Positions 25,633 through 32,800 of a stretch of 64,000 bases of DNA are shown here, piece by piece. Position 1 is the stretch's first letter. Every line of letters starts with the position of its first letter. Where the stretch lies: assembly GCA_025163595.1 (NCBI GenBank), contig CP104100.1:3038001-3102000 (forward strand). The letters run 5' to 3'. A program made the position numbers and the translations under genes. This DNA comes from Phaeobacter sp. G2. GTDB lineage: Bacteria; Pseudomonadota; Alphaproteobacteria; Rhodobacterales; Rhodobacteraceae. A model generated the notes under the pieces. The model searched no databases and was not told the DNA's origin. It saw only the letters and a list, made by a program, of their open reading frames with translations.

Positions 25633-26853
25633 ATGAATATCGGTCAACAACTGATACTGCCAAACGGTGTCACGCTGAAAAATCGCATCGTTAAATCCGC
25701 AATGTCGGAAGCGCTTGCAGACGAATACAACAATCCCACGCAAGCCCAGATTGACCTTTTTGCGCAATGGAGCAAAGGTGGTGCCGCGCTTTTGATCACA
25801 GGGAACACACCCGTTGATCGGATGCATCTCGAACATGCTGGCAACTTTGTATTAGACTCAAGTTCGGACATGGAACGCGTTTCAGCACTTGCCGCAGCGG
25901 GCAAGAGTGGTGGAGCGAAAATCCTTGCTCAACTTGCCCACGCCGGACGGCAAACCCCTGAAGCAATCAATGCCCACCCAACGTCGATATCAGACGTCCA
26001 GCTAGATTTACCCGGCTATGGCAAGCCGATCCCAGCAAGCGAGCCTGAATTTGAACAGATCATCGCAAAATTCGTGCGGTCTGCAAGGCTTGCACAGGAG
26101 GCTGGGTTTGATGGCGTCGAGATTCATGCCGCACATGGATACCTGCTTAGTTCTGCCCTGTCGCCTCGGATAAACACCCGAACCGACCGTTGGGGTGGTG
26201 CATTGGAAAACAGGGCGCGACTGACAATCGAGGTCGTCAAAGCGGTTCGGCAAGCCGTTGATCCGGGCTTTATCGTTGCCGTCAAACTGAACTCATCCGA
26301 TTTCCAGAAAGGCGGGTTCGACCACGCGGATTCAGTTCAAGTGGCTGTCATGTTGGAAACAGTGGGCGTGGATTTCATCGAAATCTCGGGCGGCAATTTT
26401 GAAGAGCCGACAGCGTATCAACATGCGTCGAAAAGCGGATCAACTCAGATACGCGAGGCCTACTTTCTGGATTATGCCGCTGCGATCAAAGCTGCATTGA
26501 ACATTCCCCTGATGGTCACCGGCGGGTTTCGTTCCTCCAACGTCATGAACGATGCGATTGAAGGCGGAAAGACAGACCTGATCGGGATGGGGCGTCCCTT
26601 TATTGCTGATCCGGCTTTTGCCAGAAAATTGCTCGAAGGTGAGATCGCGAAAGCCCCCGCAGTTGAGCAGAATTTTCCACCTGCTGAGACATTGCCGCGC
26701 GGCGCGGTTCTCAATTGGTTCTGCGCCCAGATTGCACTTGCAGGACGGACAGGGGCACCGGACTTAGAAATGTCAGTTGTCGACGGGCATGAAAGCTACT
26801 TGAACCAAATCAAGTTGGCCACCGACCAGCTGCTCACAGCTAGACGCGAATGA
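25633..26853 (+). CDS. Old Yellow Enzyme-type NADH:flavin oxidoreductase
   Basis: Protein of 406 residues. It shows LPNGVTLKNRIVKSAMSEALA (FMN barrel start, thermophilic-like class), ILAQLAHAGRQT, the substrate-binding EIHAAHGYLLSSALSPRINTRTDRWGG block (key part HAAHGYLLSSALSP) and the phosphate-binding LIGMGRPFIADP. It should reduce activated alkenes or related electrophiles with FMN and NAD(P)H. It differs strongly from the enzyme at 9765, so the two are not a recent duplication. Coupling to an ArsR regulator suggests induction by an electrophile. Confidence 0.9.
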   Translation: MNIGQQLILPNGVTLKNRIVKSAMSEALADEYNNPTQAQIDLFAQWSKGGAALLITGNTPVDRMHLEHAGNFVLDSSSDMERVSALAAAGKSGGAKILAQLAHAGRQTPEAINAHPTSISDVQLDLPGYGKPIPASEPEFEQIIAKFVRSARLAQEAGFDGVEIHAAHGYLLSSALSPRINTRTDRWGGALENRARLTIEVVKAVRQAVDPGFIVAVKLNSSDFQKGGFDHADSVQVAVMLETVGVDFIEISGGNFEEPTAYQHASKSGSTQIREAYFLDYAAAIKAALNIPLMVTGGFRSSNVMNDAIEGGKTDLIGMGRPFIADPAFARKLLEGEIAKAPAVEQNFPPAETLPRGAVLNWFCAQIALAGRTGAPDLEMSVVDGHESYLNQIKLATDQLLTARRE

Positions 26854-27297
26854 CAACGGAGTGACGGTTGTTTCTCGATTTCTGGCAAAGCGGCCGTTGA
26901 ATCATTTGCGGTGAAAGGTAGCAAAGTCCCGCTCAGCCGACCTTGGCCTACTGCCTCAGTCCCGGTTTGGTACGCTGGCGCGGCGAACGGCAGTAATGTG
27001 CAGATAACGGAGTTTGCAAAGTCTGGCCCACACCCTGAAAATTCAGCGCAAACGCGCTGCAACGCCGCGTCAACACCGGACATTGGAGATCTTTGCAGCG
27101 AAAAATTGGCCTAGATGACGGCCATGCGGGACTTCGCTGCCGTTCGCTGCGGCAACTGGAATGTCCGGTTTGCTGAAATGCCTTGGGTGCCGGGCGTGGC
27201 TACTGAAGTTTGGCCATGGTACAAACGTGGGCGATATTCGGCAATTGAACTCAGGCAGGCGACTCGTCCCGTCCATAACACCGGTTTGGAAATTAAG
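26854..27297. other. Intergenic region with a repeat copy
   Basis: About 440 bases, carrying the 60-bp repeat at 26931-26990 and further repeat-like pieces (CAACTGGAATGTCCGG at 27159-27174). The frame of the next gene is open through part of it, but that part shows no protein character. Confidence 0.45.
26931..26990 (+). repeat. 60-bp dispersed repeat, copy C
   Basis: Starts GCTCAGCCGACCTTGGCCTA, ends GCGCGGCGAACGG, preceded by GCAAAGTCC as is the reversed copy at 28321. Confidence 0.8.
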
Positions 27298-28260
27298 ATG
27301 AATTTTGCGAACGTTCTTGGACTGGCTTTCATTGCTCTCGCAGCACTGACAGCTCCACAAACTGTTCAGGCTCAACATGCTTGCATAGCCAACTATAGTA
27401 CCGACGGAAGAGTAGTTAGGTCTGCACAGGAGGACGAGGTTCTTGGCAATCTGTCCGACATATTAGCGGATATTCTACGTACCCAAATCGAGGACGCGCT
27501 CAATGGCACGGCATGGCGTGCGCCATTTGCACAAGCCCGCTATGACGATATGCTTTTCACGTTATCTTTCCTTGACCGAGAACTCGGTCCGACGTTCACA
27601 CCGCAAATGCGGGCTGCTGTCGTTGCGCAATTTATGAGCCCCGTCGTCCTCCATGAGACAATGGAGCCTATCAAGGAACTCCTTCTGGGCGACCCTCTAA
27701 GGTTTGAAGTTTTGCTGGAACGCCATGTGGGTGCATATATGTACTGGCAGCAGTTCAGCTTGTGTTCAATAAATTCGCCCTATTCGTTTTTCCAAGGTAT
27801 CTTTGAAAGGGTCGCTATCGAAGCAAGTGACAGCTCTCCAAATGACGACTACCGCTTTATTCGTGAAAGGCTTTCGGCAATCCCAAAACGCAACTTGGGT
27901 GGCCAAAACCTGATCATTCGACAGAGTTATCTTCCTGATCAAACAAGGCCGCTTATCCGTTTTGCTCTTCCGCCATGTGGAAATGATAACGAAGTGCGAA
28001 ACATCGTTTTTGAATATGATTTGGATGGGGAATTGTGGCTTGGTATCGAACCCCAGTTACCAGTCCGAACTTGGTATCAACGTGGATTCTCGGATTGGGA
28101 CGAAGTTGACATGGATATGGACAGACGCGGTTTTCAGCCAACAAATCCAAAACAGTATGCAGAGGCACAATCTAAACTGATTGCCCGATTTGAAGAACTA
28201 CAAGCTCTTATCGGCCTGCCCATAGAATTTCCAAGAAACCTTGATCTCGATTGTCCGTGA
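27298..28260 (+). CDS. Secreted protein of unknown function
   Basis: Protein of 320 residues starting at the ATG at 27298, chosen because it gives a signal peptide (NFANVLGLAFIALAALTAPQTVQAQ) with a VQA-Q cleavage site. The mature part is mostly helical, with cysteines near residues 30, 156, 233 and at the end (LDLDCP), which could pair in the periplasm. No enzymatic motif or known family was recognised. A+T content is higher than the core genes. It stands alone between two repeat copies, typical of a mobile, strain-specific gene. Confidence 0.75.
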   Translation: MNFANVLGLAFIALAALTAPQTVQAQHACIANYSTDGRVVRSAQEDEVLGNLSDILADILRTQIEDALNGTAWRAPFAQARYDDMLFTLSFLDRELGPTFTPQMRAAVVAQFMSPVVLHETMEPIKELLLGDPLRFEVLLERHVGAYMYWQQFSLCSINSPYSFFQGIFERVAIEASDSSPNDDYRFIRERLSAIPKRNLGGQNLIIRQSYLPDQTRPLIRFALPPCGNDNEVRNIVFEYDLDGELWLGIEPQLPVRTWYQRGFSDWDEVDMDMDRRGFQPTNPKQYAEAQSKLIARFEELQALIGLPIEFPRNLDLDCP

Positions 28261-28320
28261 GATTGTTCAAAGCGGCCGCTCATGCGCTGTGCAGCATTGG
28301 TTGAAATGGGCTCACAGCTG

Positions 28321-28380
28321 CCGTTCGCCGCGCAAGCATACCAAACTGACACTGAGACCGGAGATCAAGGTCGGCTTAGC
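28321..28380 (-). repeat. 60-bp dispersed repeat, copy D (reversed)
   Basis: On the minus strand it starts GCTAAGCCGACCTTGATCTC and ends GCGCGGCGAACGG, then continues CAGCTGTGAGCCCA into the right-half repeat seen at 20380 and 25184, so the full element is about 100 bp (28281-28380). Confidence 0.75.
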
Positions 28381-28391
28381 GGACTTTGCAG

Positions 28392-28790
28392 TCATTTTGG
28401 CACTTCGATGATCCGCAAGAAGTTCCGATATCTCTCGTCGATCCGACTTTCCTGACCGGCATAGATGGCGCAACCTTCGGCGAGAGCAGAATTGATCTCG
28501 CTGATTAGAGCAAGCATCTGTTCGTTGGTCAGTATCGCATTGAGTTCAGCCAGAACCACCTTCTCAGCACGCTGATCTGAATTCCGAAGGTCCCTAGCCA
28601 AATCAGACAGTTCCGTGCGGAGCGCTTCAACATCGCTGTCACGGATGCGCGCTTCCCACTTAGTGAGGTGGTAGATGATGTTGAACGGGGAGAAGTTGAA
28701 TGCTCCGATACCGCAACATTCCTTTTCGCAAATTGTCTCGCAGGTATTGCAGAGCGCTGCAAAGGACGGAGGTAGCTGAATTTCGATCAT
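28392..28790 (-). CDS. Hypothetical protein with N-terminal cysteine cluster
   Basis: Protein of 132 residues. The N-terminus has CNTCETICEKECCGIGAFNFSP, of which CETICEKECCGIGAFNF is the striking part: five cysteines within 14 residues, followed by a helical, charged C-terminal domain. The CCGIxAF pattern recalls a family of uncharacterised bacterial proteins (DUF6331-like), from memory and unverified. The cysteines could bind zinc or an iron-sulfur cluster. Its 3' end is 11 bases from repeat copy D. Confidence 0.65.
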   Translation of the reverse strand: MIEIQLPPSFAALCNTCETICEKECCGIGAFNFSPFNIIYHLTKWEARIRDSDVEALRTELSDLARDLRNSDQRAEKVVLAELNAILTNEQMLALISEINSALAEGCAIYAGQESRIDERYRNFLRIIEVPK

Positions 28791-29071
28791 GCGTTGAGCA
28801 TTTCTCAGAAATATAAGATGGCTGCAATGGGCTCCTAGCGGACATTGAGGGCAAAAATCCGCGTTTGACAGCTTGAATGTCCGCTTTCAGGAAGTCGAGG
28901 CGCGATTTGTGCATGTGCGGCAACAGCAACCAACCCCGCTTCGCACCGGTCTGCTTTGGGCTGGGAGCGGTCCTTGATCCCCTCTCGCCACAGGCACCCT
29001 CCCCTCGTTTTGGGACAGGTGCTTCTCTTCCCACTATGTTTAGAACTAGGAACAGACACACAAGAGGCCGC

Positions 29072-29653
29072 TTACTGCCCAAGCTGCAACTGCGTGGCCA
29101 TTGCACAGTAAGGCTTACCAGCATAGCTGCAGTCCGGCCCCAAGATCTCGGTCGCATATCCCAAACGATTGAGGATCCCTGCGAAGCTTTTCCGGGTAAA
29201 GGTTATTGTAGATCTTGCTCCAACGGACTTGAGGTATCTATTGGCGACCTTAAAGAGAGCCTCAAGGTTACGGCGATCATTAGCCTCAACCCTCGTCATT
29301 TCCCAAACTTCTGATGACACTGGCGCAGCCGCACCGCTCAGGATGCCTGTTGGAATGCCAGGAAGAAGACCCGCCTCGGCATCTTTGACCAGGTAACTAA
29401 ATCCCGCTGTTCCATATCGCGTTTGGGCGGTGGTCGGCAAAAGCCTAGCATAGCCGGAAAGAACTCCATCTTCCTCCAAAAGGATGTAGACCGTCTCAGC
29501 ACGATCATACTGGTCCCTCTCAATTCTTGTGGAACGGGGGATATCCCACCCCAAGTTCTCAGCGAAGAGTTCATATCGCCTCCGAAACTGGGCCTGCAAA
29601 AGCCCTCCATAAAGACCAGAGTTCTTTTCATCGACGACAATTGCATTGATCAT
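29072..29653 (-). CDS. luxI: Acyl-homoserine-lactone synthase (LuxI family)
   Basis: Makes the N-acyl-homoserine lactone signal from SAM and an acyl carrier. The 193-residue protein has the family core in order: RRRYELFAENLGWDIP (conserved R, F and W), ERDQYDRAETVYIL (conserved D-x-D region), GYARLLPTT, and SSEVWEMTR with the invariant E, followed by the acyl-binding C-terminal half. The ATG at 29653 with TTGGAG upstream is preferred to the TTG four codons earlier. It follows luxR in the same direction after 65 bases. Acyl length cannot be deduced. Confidence 0.92.
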   Translation of the reverse strand: MINAIVVDEKNSGLYGGLLQAQFRRRYELFAENLGWDIPRSTRIERDQYDRAETVYILLEEDGVLSGYARLLPTTAQTRYGTAGFSYLVKDAEAGLLPGIPTGILSGAAAPVSSEVWEMTRVEANDRRNLEALFKVANRYLKSVGARSTITFTRKSFAGILNRLGYATEILGPDCSYAGKPYCAMATQLQLGQ

Positions 29654-29718
29654 GTTCAGCTCCAACGTGTTTACGCGGCAGACTATGCGCGTTTCACGTA
29701 GGGTCTGTGAGTGATTTA

Positions 29719-30360
29719 TTAGTCTATAATTCGGTACTTATATGCCGAGAGCAACGCTGTCGCTAAGGTCGGAGCGGAGAGCTTGGCCATGACCCTTTCA
29801 CGCAAAGCGCTAACTGCGCGTTGGGAGACCCCCTGGCGCTCTGCAATCTCTTTATCGGTCAACCCTTCAGAGACTTGCTGTAGATACCTGCGACCTAGCT
29901 CTGAGATCTCGGGGCCAGCCTTCCTCTTTTCGCACTCAATACACATCTTTGCCAGCAACCCGAAGAGCTCAAGCCGGTCGGTCTCAGAAAGCGATCTTTC
30001 ATAGTGGGTTATGCCAATGATTGCTCGGCTTCTGTTTACCGATATCGAAAGCACAGAACCGTTCACCATCCCTGAGGACCTAGCTGCCGAAATTACATCA
30101 GGCATGTTAGCCGGATAGAGTTCTAGCAGCTCATCCCAATTTTTGAATCCCTCATATTGGCTCCCCCATATGACCACGGGATCGCTGAGAATGTAGCTAT
30201 TGCCCTGGTACTCTTCCAACCAACTGTTTGGGAATGTCGTGATGATCTCGCTTGGAATACCTTGAATGAAATCAAAGCCTGCGGTGAACCCATGACTAGC
30301 TACACGTTCACCATAGGAAGTTAGCTCTCCCTTGAGTTGTTGCCATGTTCCAGAATTCAT
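29719..30360 (-). CDS. luxR: LuxR-family quorum-sensing regulator
   Basis: Protein of 213 residues. The N-terminal domain matches the autoinducer-binding fold: EYQGNSYILSDPVVIWG carries the Y and D that contact the lactone and amide, NWDELLELYP follows, and GMVNGSVLSISVNRSRAIIGITHYE is the later strand pair. The C-terminal GerE helix-turn-helix is SEGLTDKEIAERQGVSQRAVSALRERVMAKL (key part GLTDKEIAERQGVSQRAV). The gene lies upstream of luxI in one direction, a standard LuxR-LuxI pair. Both are richer in A+T than the core genome. The start codon is only about 120 bases from the phage repressor gene. Confidence 0.9.
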   Translation of the reverse strand: MNSGTWQQLKGELTSYGERVASHGFTAGFDFIQGIPSEIITTFPNSWLEEYQGNSYILSDPVVIWGSQYEGFKNWDELLELYPANMPDVISAARSSGMVNGSVLSISVNRSRAIIGITHYERSLSETDRLELFGLLAKMCIECEKRKAGPEISELGRRYLQQVSEGLTDKEIAERQGVSQRAVSALRERVMAKLSAPTLATALLSAYKYRIID

Positions 30361-30481
30361 GCAAATGTTCCAATATTATACAAATTTCTCGAAAAAGTAC
30401 CGAATATGAACAACGATCCACTCTATGACTTGGCCATCAAAATTCTGAATAGAAGCCCGCGAGACGCTGCTCGGGTCGTCA
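30361..30481. other. Junction between luxR and the phage repressor; likely left phage end
   Basis: This 121-base gap separates host-like and phage genes. TGTTCCAATATTATACAAAT at 30366 followed by CTCGAAAAAG (30388-30397) resembles a Mu-type left end, which begins TG and has a CGAAAA transposase-site core about 22 bases in. The exact boundary is not proved because the right end is outside the window. Confidence 0.4.
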
Positions 30482-30826
30482 TTACTTGTCAGATTCTTCG
30501 CCGCTCTCGGAAGACAAAGGCTGGGCCTGTAAATGCTTGTGGAGAAACTTCAGTTCCTCCTGGGTCAGCTTCGACATCTCATTGATAACCCCATCATATA
30601 TGGGTTCCTCTCGACGCCCCGTTAGAACGTAAGATATTGAAATTCCAGCAGCTTCGCACAAGACAATCACGTCTTGCATACCTGGATTGCTACCCGGCTT
30701 CGTCATCCGGGATACCCGATCCCGACTCCACCCTAGGTCCTCAGATAGCTGAGTCACATAGAAAGCCCCAGCCGCCTTCTTAGCGGCAAGTTCAGCTTTC
30801 AACCTAGTACGCCAGTCTTCTTCCAT
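30482..30826 (-). CDS. Phage repressor, helix-turn-helix (Mu c-like)
   Basis: Protein of 114 residues. A helix-turn-helix lies at about residues 24-50 (VTQLSEDLGWSRDRVSRM), followed by a region predicted to dimerise (MQDVIVLCEAAGISISYVLTG) typical of small lambda/Mu-type repressors, and a Gln/Ser-rich tail. It is the only leftward gene of the phage and diverges from the Cro-like gene, the normal position of the lysogeny repressor at the left edge of Mu-like phages. It should hold the prophage silent by binding the palindromes between 30863 and 30900. Confidence 0.8.
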   Translation of the reverse strand: MEEDWRTRLKAELAAKKAAGAFYVTQLSEDLGWSRDRVSRMTKPGSNPGMQDVIVLCEAAGISISYVLTGRREEPIYDGVINEMSKLTQEELKFLHKHLQAQPLSSESGEESDK

Positions 30827-30862
30827 CGTTTCTCAAACCAAGCAGCATTAAGCGCGACAGTA

Positions 30863-30906
30863 CGACTTATTAGTCGAATTGACAATGCGATTTTAATCGC
30901 GATAAT
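30863..30906 (+). promoter_or_regulatory. Early phage promoter with overlapping operators
   Basis: TTGACA (30879-30884) and GATAAT (30901-30906) are separated by 16 bases, a near-consensus sigma70 promoter for the rightward early genes. GCGATTTTAATCGC (30887-30900) is a perfect palindrome lying exactly between the two boxes, and CGACTTATTAGTCG (30863-30876) is a second one just upstream, with a TAAGTCGAAT half-site after the -10. Repressor binding here would block the promoter. Confidence 0.75.
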
Positions 30907-30944
30907 GCTCACTATAAGTCGAATATATGCGGTTTAGGAACGCC

Positions 30945-31196
30945 ATGACAGAGCAAAAGAAAAACGAAGTCGAGCGCGAGCGCATGGTCGCATCTTGCGA
31001 AAAGCGCCGTCAGAAGCTGGAAATTTCTTTGCGGGGTTTCTCTAAAGAGGCCGGGCTAGAACCCTCCTACTATGGCCACTGGATTGCGGGGCAATTCATG
31101 TTTCCCTCAGCCCAAAAGCTACGAAAAATCCACGCCGCATTTGAGCGCCTAGAACAGCTCGAAGAGTTTCGAGCCAGTTTGGCTGAGGGAACTTAA
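30945..31196 (+). CDS. Cro/Ner-like helix-turn-helix protein
   Basis: Protein of 83 residues, starting at the ATG at 30945 that has AGGA upstream; an in-frame ATG at 30927 lacks one. The segment ISLRGFSKEAGLEPSYYGHWIAGQFMFPSAQKLRKI (key part FSKEAGLEPSYYGHWIAGQ) is a Xre-type helix-turn-helix. First gene of the rightward early operon, where Mu has ner, so it probably turns down the repressor and early promoters in lytic growth. Confidence 0.7.
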   Translation: MTEQKKNEVERERMVASCEKRRQKLEISLRGFSKEAGLEPSYYGHWIAGQFMFPSAQKLRKIHAAFERLEQLEEFRASLAEGT

Positions 31197-31197
31197 A

Positions 31198-31485
31198 ATG
31201 GCGAGGAACTTGGACCCTCCCACGCTCAACCGTGCTTCATCCGAGGCCTGTATGCGGTTGAGCCACTACCCCAGCGATGCCGTGGATGCGTCGCTGGGGG
31301 CTTTTGACACCCCACGCCCGCTCACGGCGAAGACCGGCCCCGGCGCAGCCTTATTTTGGCTGATCTGGGGCCACATTATCCACCTGCCCTGGGCAAACTT
31401 TTCTGAGTTTTGGGACGACCTCATTGGCGGACTTTGCGTCTGCATCTTCCCCCTGCTTCTTTTGTTTCTGGAGTTTATGAAGTGA
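31198..31485 (+). CDS. Small phage membrane protein
   Basis: Protein of 95 residues with a polar N-terminal half and two hydrophobic C-terminal stretches (AALFWLIWGHIIHLPW and LIGGLCVCIFPLLLLFLEF). No family was recognised. It starts 1 base after the Cro-like gene's stop and overlaps the next gene, so it is part of the early operon. A superinfection-exclusion role would fit its position but is only a guess. Confidence 0.6.
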   Translation: MARNLDPPTLNRASSEACMRLSHYPSDAVDASLGAFDTPRPLTAKTGPGAALFWLIWGHIIHLPWANFSEFWDDLIGGLCVCIFPLLLLFLEFMK

Positions 31486-31784
31486 CCGAAGAATTTAAAA
31501 CCCGGCGCACGTCCCTGGCCCCCATAGCCGCCGCACTAGCGGGAGCGACCTCTGAGTATGCGGAACACCGCCAGGAGGTCCAAGACGTCCATATGGATCT
31601 GTGCAGTGCCCGCCTGTGGGACGCCCCCAACCTAGACGAAATTTCGGCAAAATCTGATGCAGCAGTCGAAGCCATGGGCGCAGCACAAGAGAAGGTCGCC
31701 AACCTGATGGTTACCCTGCAGTCCACAGGTGCCCTCACCAATTTCTATGCCTTTGTTTCAACCCAAGACCGGGCCGAAACCTGA
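31482..31784 (+). CDS. Early phage protein of unknown function
   Basis: Protein of 100 residues from a GTG at 31482 in a GTGA overlap with the stop of the preceding gene; its own stop overlaps the ParB-like start. Alanine- and glutamate-rich, predicted helical, without motif. The overlapped start and end strongly support it as coding. Confidence 0.6.
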   Translation: MTEEFKTRRTSLAPIAAALAGATSEYAEHRQEVQDVHMDLCSARLWDAPNLDEISAKSDAAVEAMGAAQEKVANLMVTLQSTGALTNFYAFVSTQDRAET

Positions 31785-32800
31785 TGCCCGGCGCGCAAAT
31801 CATCGAGGGCCGTTTTCAGGCCCCGGAGCGCGCCGAATTTTCCGGTCACGCCGCACAGAACGGCGGGCCTTCTTCAACTGAACCCAAGTTAACTGGAGCA
31901 TCCACAATGACCCCTCCAAATTGGCAGAATGTTCAATCCCTGCCGGTCGCAGAAATTGAAATAGAAGAGCGCCTGCGCATCGCCTCCGACACGGCAGTCG
32001 CCAGTATCGTTTCATCCATTCAGGAAGTCGGCAGCATCCTGCAACCCTTGTTGGTGCGCCGGGTCAAAACCGGCTATCGCCTGATGGACGGGCTGCACCG
32101 CCTGACCGCAGCGAAGCAGGTCGGCCTGGAAGAAGTGCCGGTCAAGGTTAGCGAATGCACCAATGACCAGGCCATCAGGATTGAGGTTGACGCCAACGTG
32201 GCCGGCGCACCGCTCACACCTTTGGATATGGCGGTATTTTTGGCCGCTCACAAAGAGCTGTACGAGCGGGATCACCCCGAGGCGAAGAGGGCTTTCAAAG
32301 CCAACCAAGTGCGCCGTGGCGAATGTACGGACATTATGTCCGTACAATCATTTGCTGCCAATGCTGCTGAGGTATTTGGCAAAGGCGACCGCCACATTCG
32401 CCGCCTGATCAGCGTCGGCGAAAAGCTGTCCAAAGCTGAAATCGCCCTCCTGCGCAAAGCGCCAAACCGGGTGCAGTTCAAAGACCTGGAACACATCGCC
32501 AAATGCGGCGCACAAGCCGACCGCAGTGCAATCTGTGCCGCCCTGGGAGCGGGTGAAGCCAAAACCGCAAAGGAAGTTCTGGACCGCAAAAAGGCTCCAG
32601 GCGCGGCGGTTCTGTCGCCGCTTGATCAGCAGATTGCGAAGCTCAAAGACGCCTATTCCCGCGCTCAGAAAAGCGCCCGCCGGGAGTTCGTCCGGCTGCA
32701 TTGTGACGAGCTGATTGAACTGATCCATGAAATCAGCGCCGAGGAAGAGGACGCCGCCGAGGTGGTCTCGTTTGCCAGCAAACGGGAGGCAGCCCAATGA
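31784..32800 (+). CDS. ParB-like protein of the early phage region
   Basis: Protein of 338 residues. After a 45-residue leader, the ParB/Sulfiredoxin-type domain is clear: LPVAEIEIEERLR, SIVSSIQEVGSILQPLLVRR and GYRLMDGLHRLTAAKQVGLEEVPV, where the GLHR box is the characteristic nucleotide/phosphate-binding motif (GxxR). A central DNA-binding helical part and a C-terminal coiled segment (DQQIAKLKDAYSRAQKSARRE) follow. Such proteins sit between the regulators and transposase in Mu-like phages of Rhodobacterales. Its role in transposition or DNA partition is unproved. Stop overlaps the transposase start. Confidence 0.85.
   Translation: MPGAQIIEGRFQAPERAEFSGHAAQNGGPSSTEPKLTGASTMTPPNWQNVQSLPVAEIEIEERLRIASDTAVASIVSSIQEVGSILQPLLVRRVKTGYRLMDGLHRLTAAKQVGLEEVPVKVSECTNDQAIRIEVDANVAGAPLTPLDMAVFLAAHKELYERDHPEAKRAFKANQVRRGECTDIMSVQSFAANAAEVFGKGDRHIRRLISVGEKLSKAEIALLRKAPNRVQFKDLEHIAKCGAQADRSAICAALGAGEAKTAKEVLDRKKAPGAAVLSPLDQQIAKLKDAYSRAQKSARREFVRLHCDELIELIHEISAEEEDAAEVVSFASKREAAQ

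Noticed and set aside
30406..30585. Short plus-strand frame starting MNNDPLYDLAIKIL next to luxR
   Set aside because: Most of it is antisense to the repressor gene and no ribosome site is seen, though its first 25 codons look protein-like.
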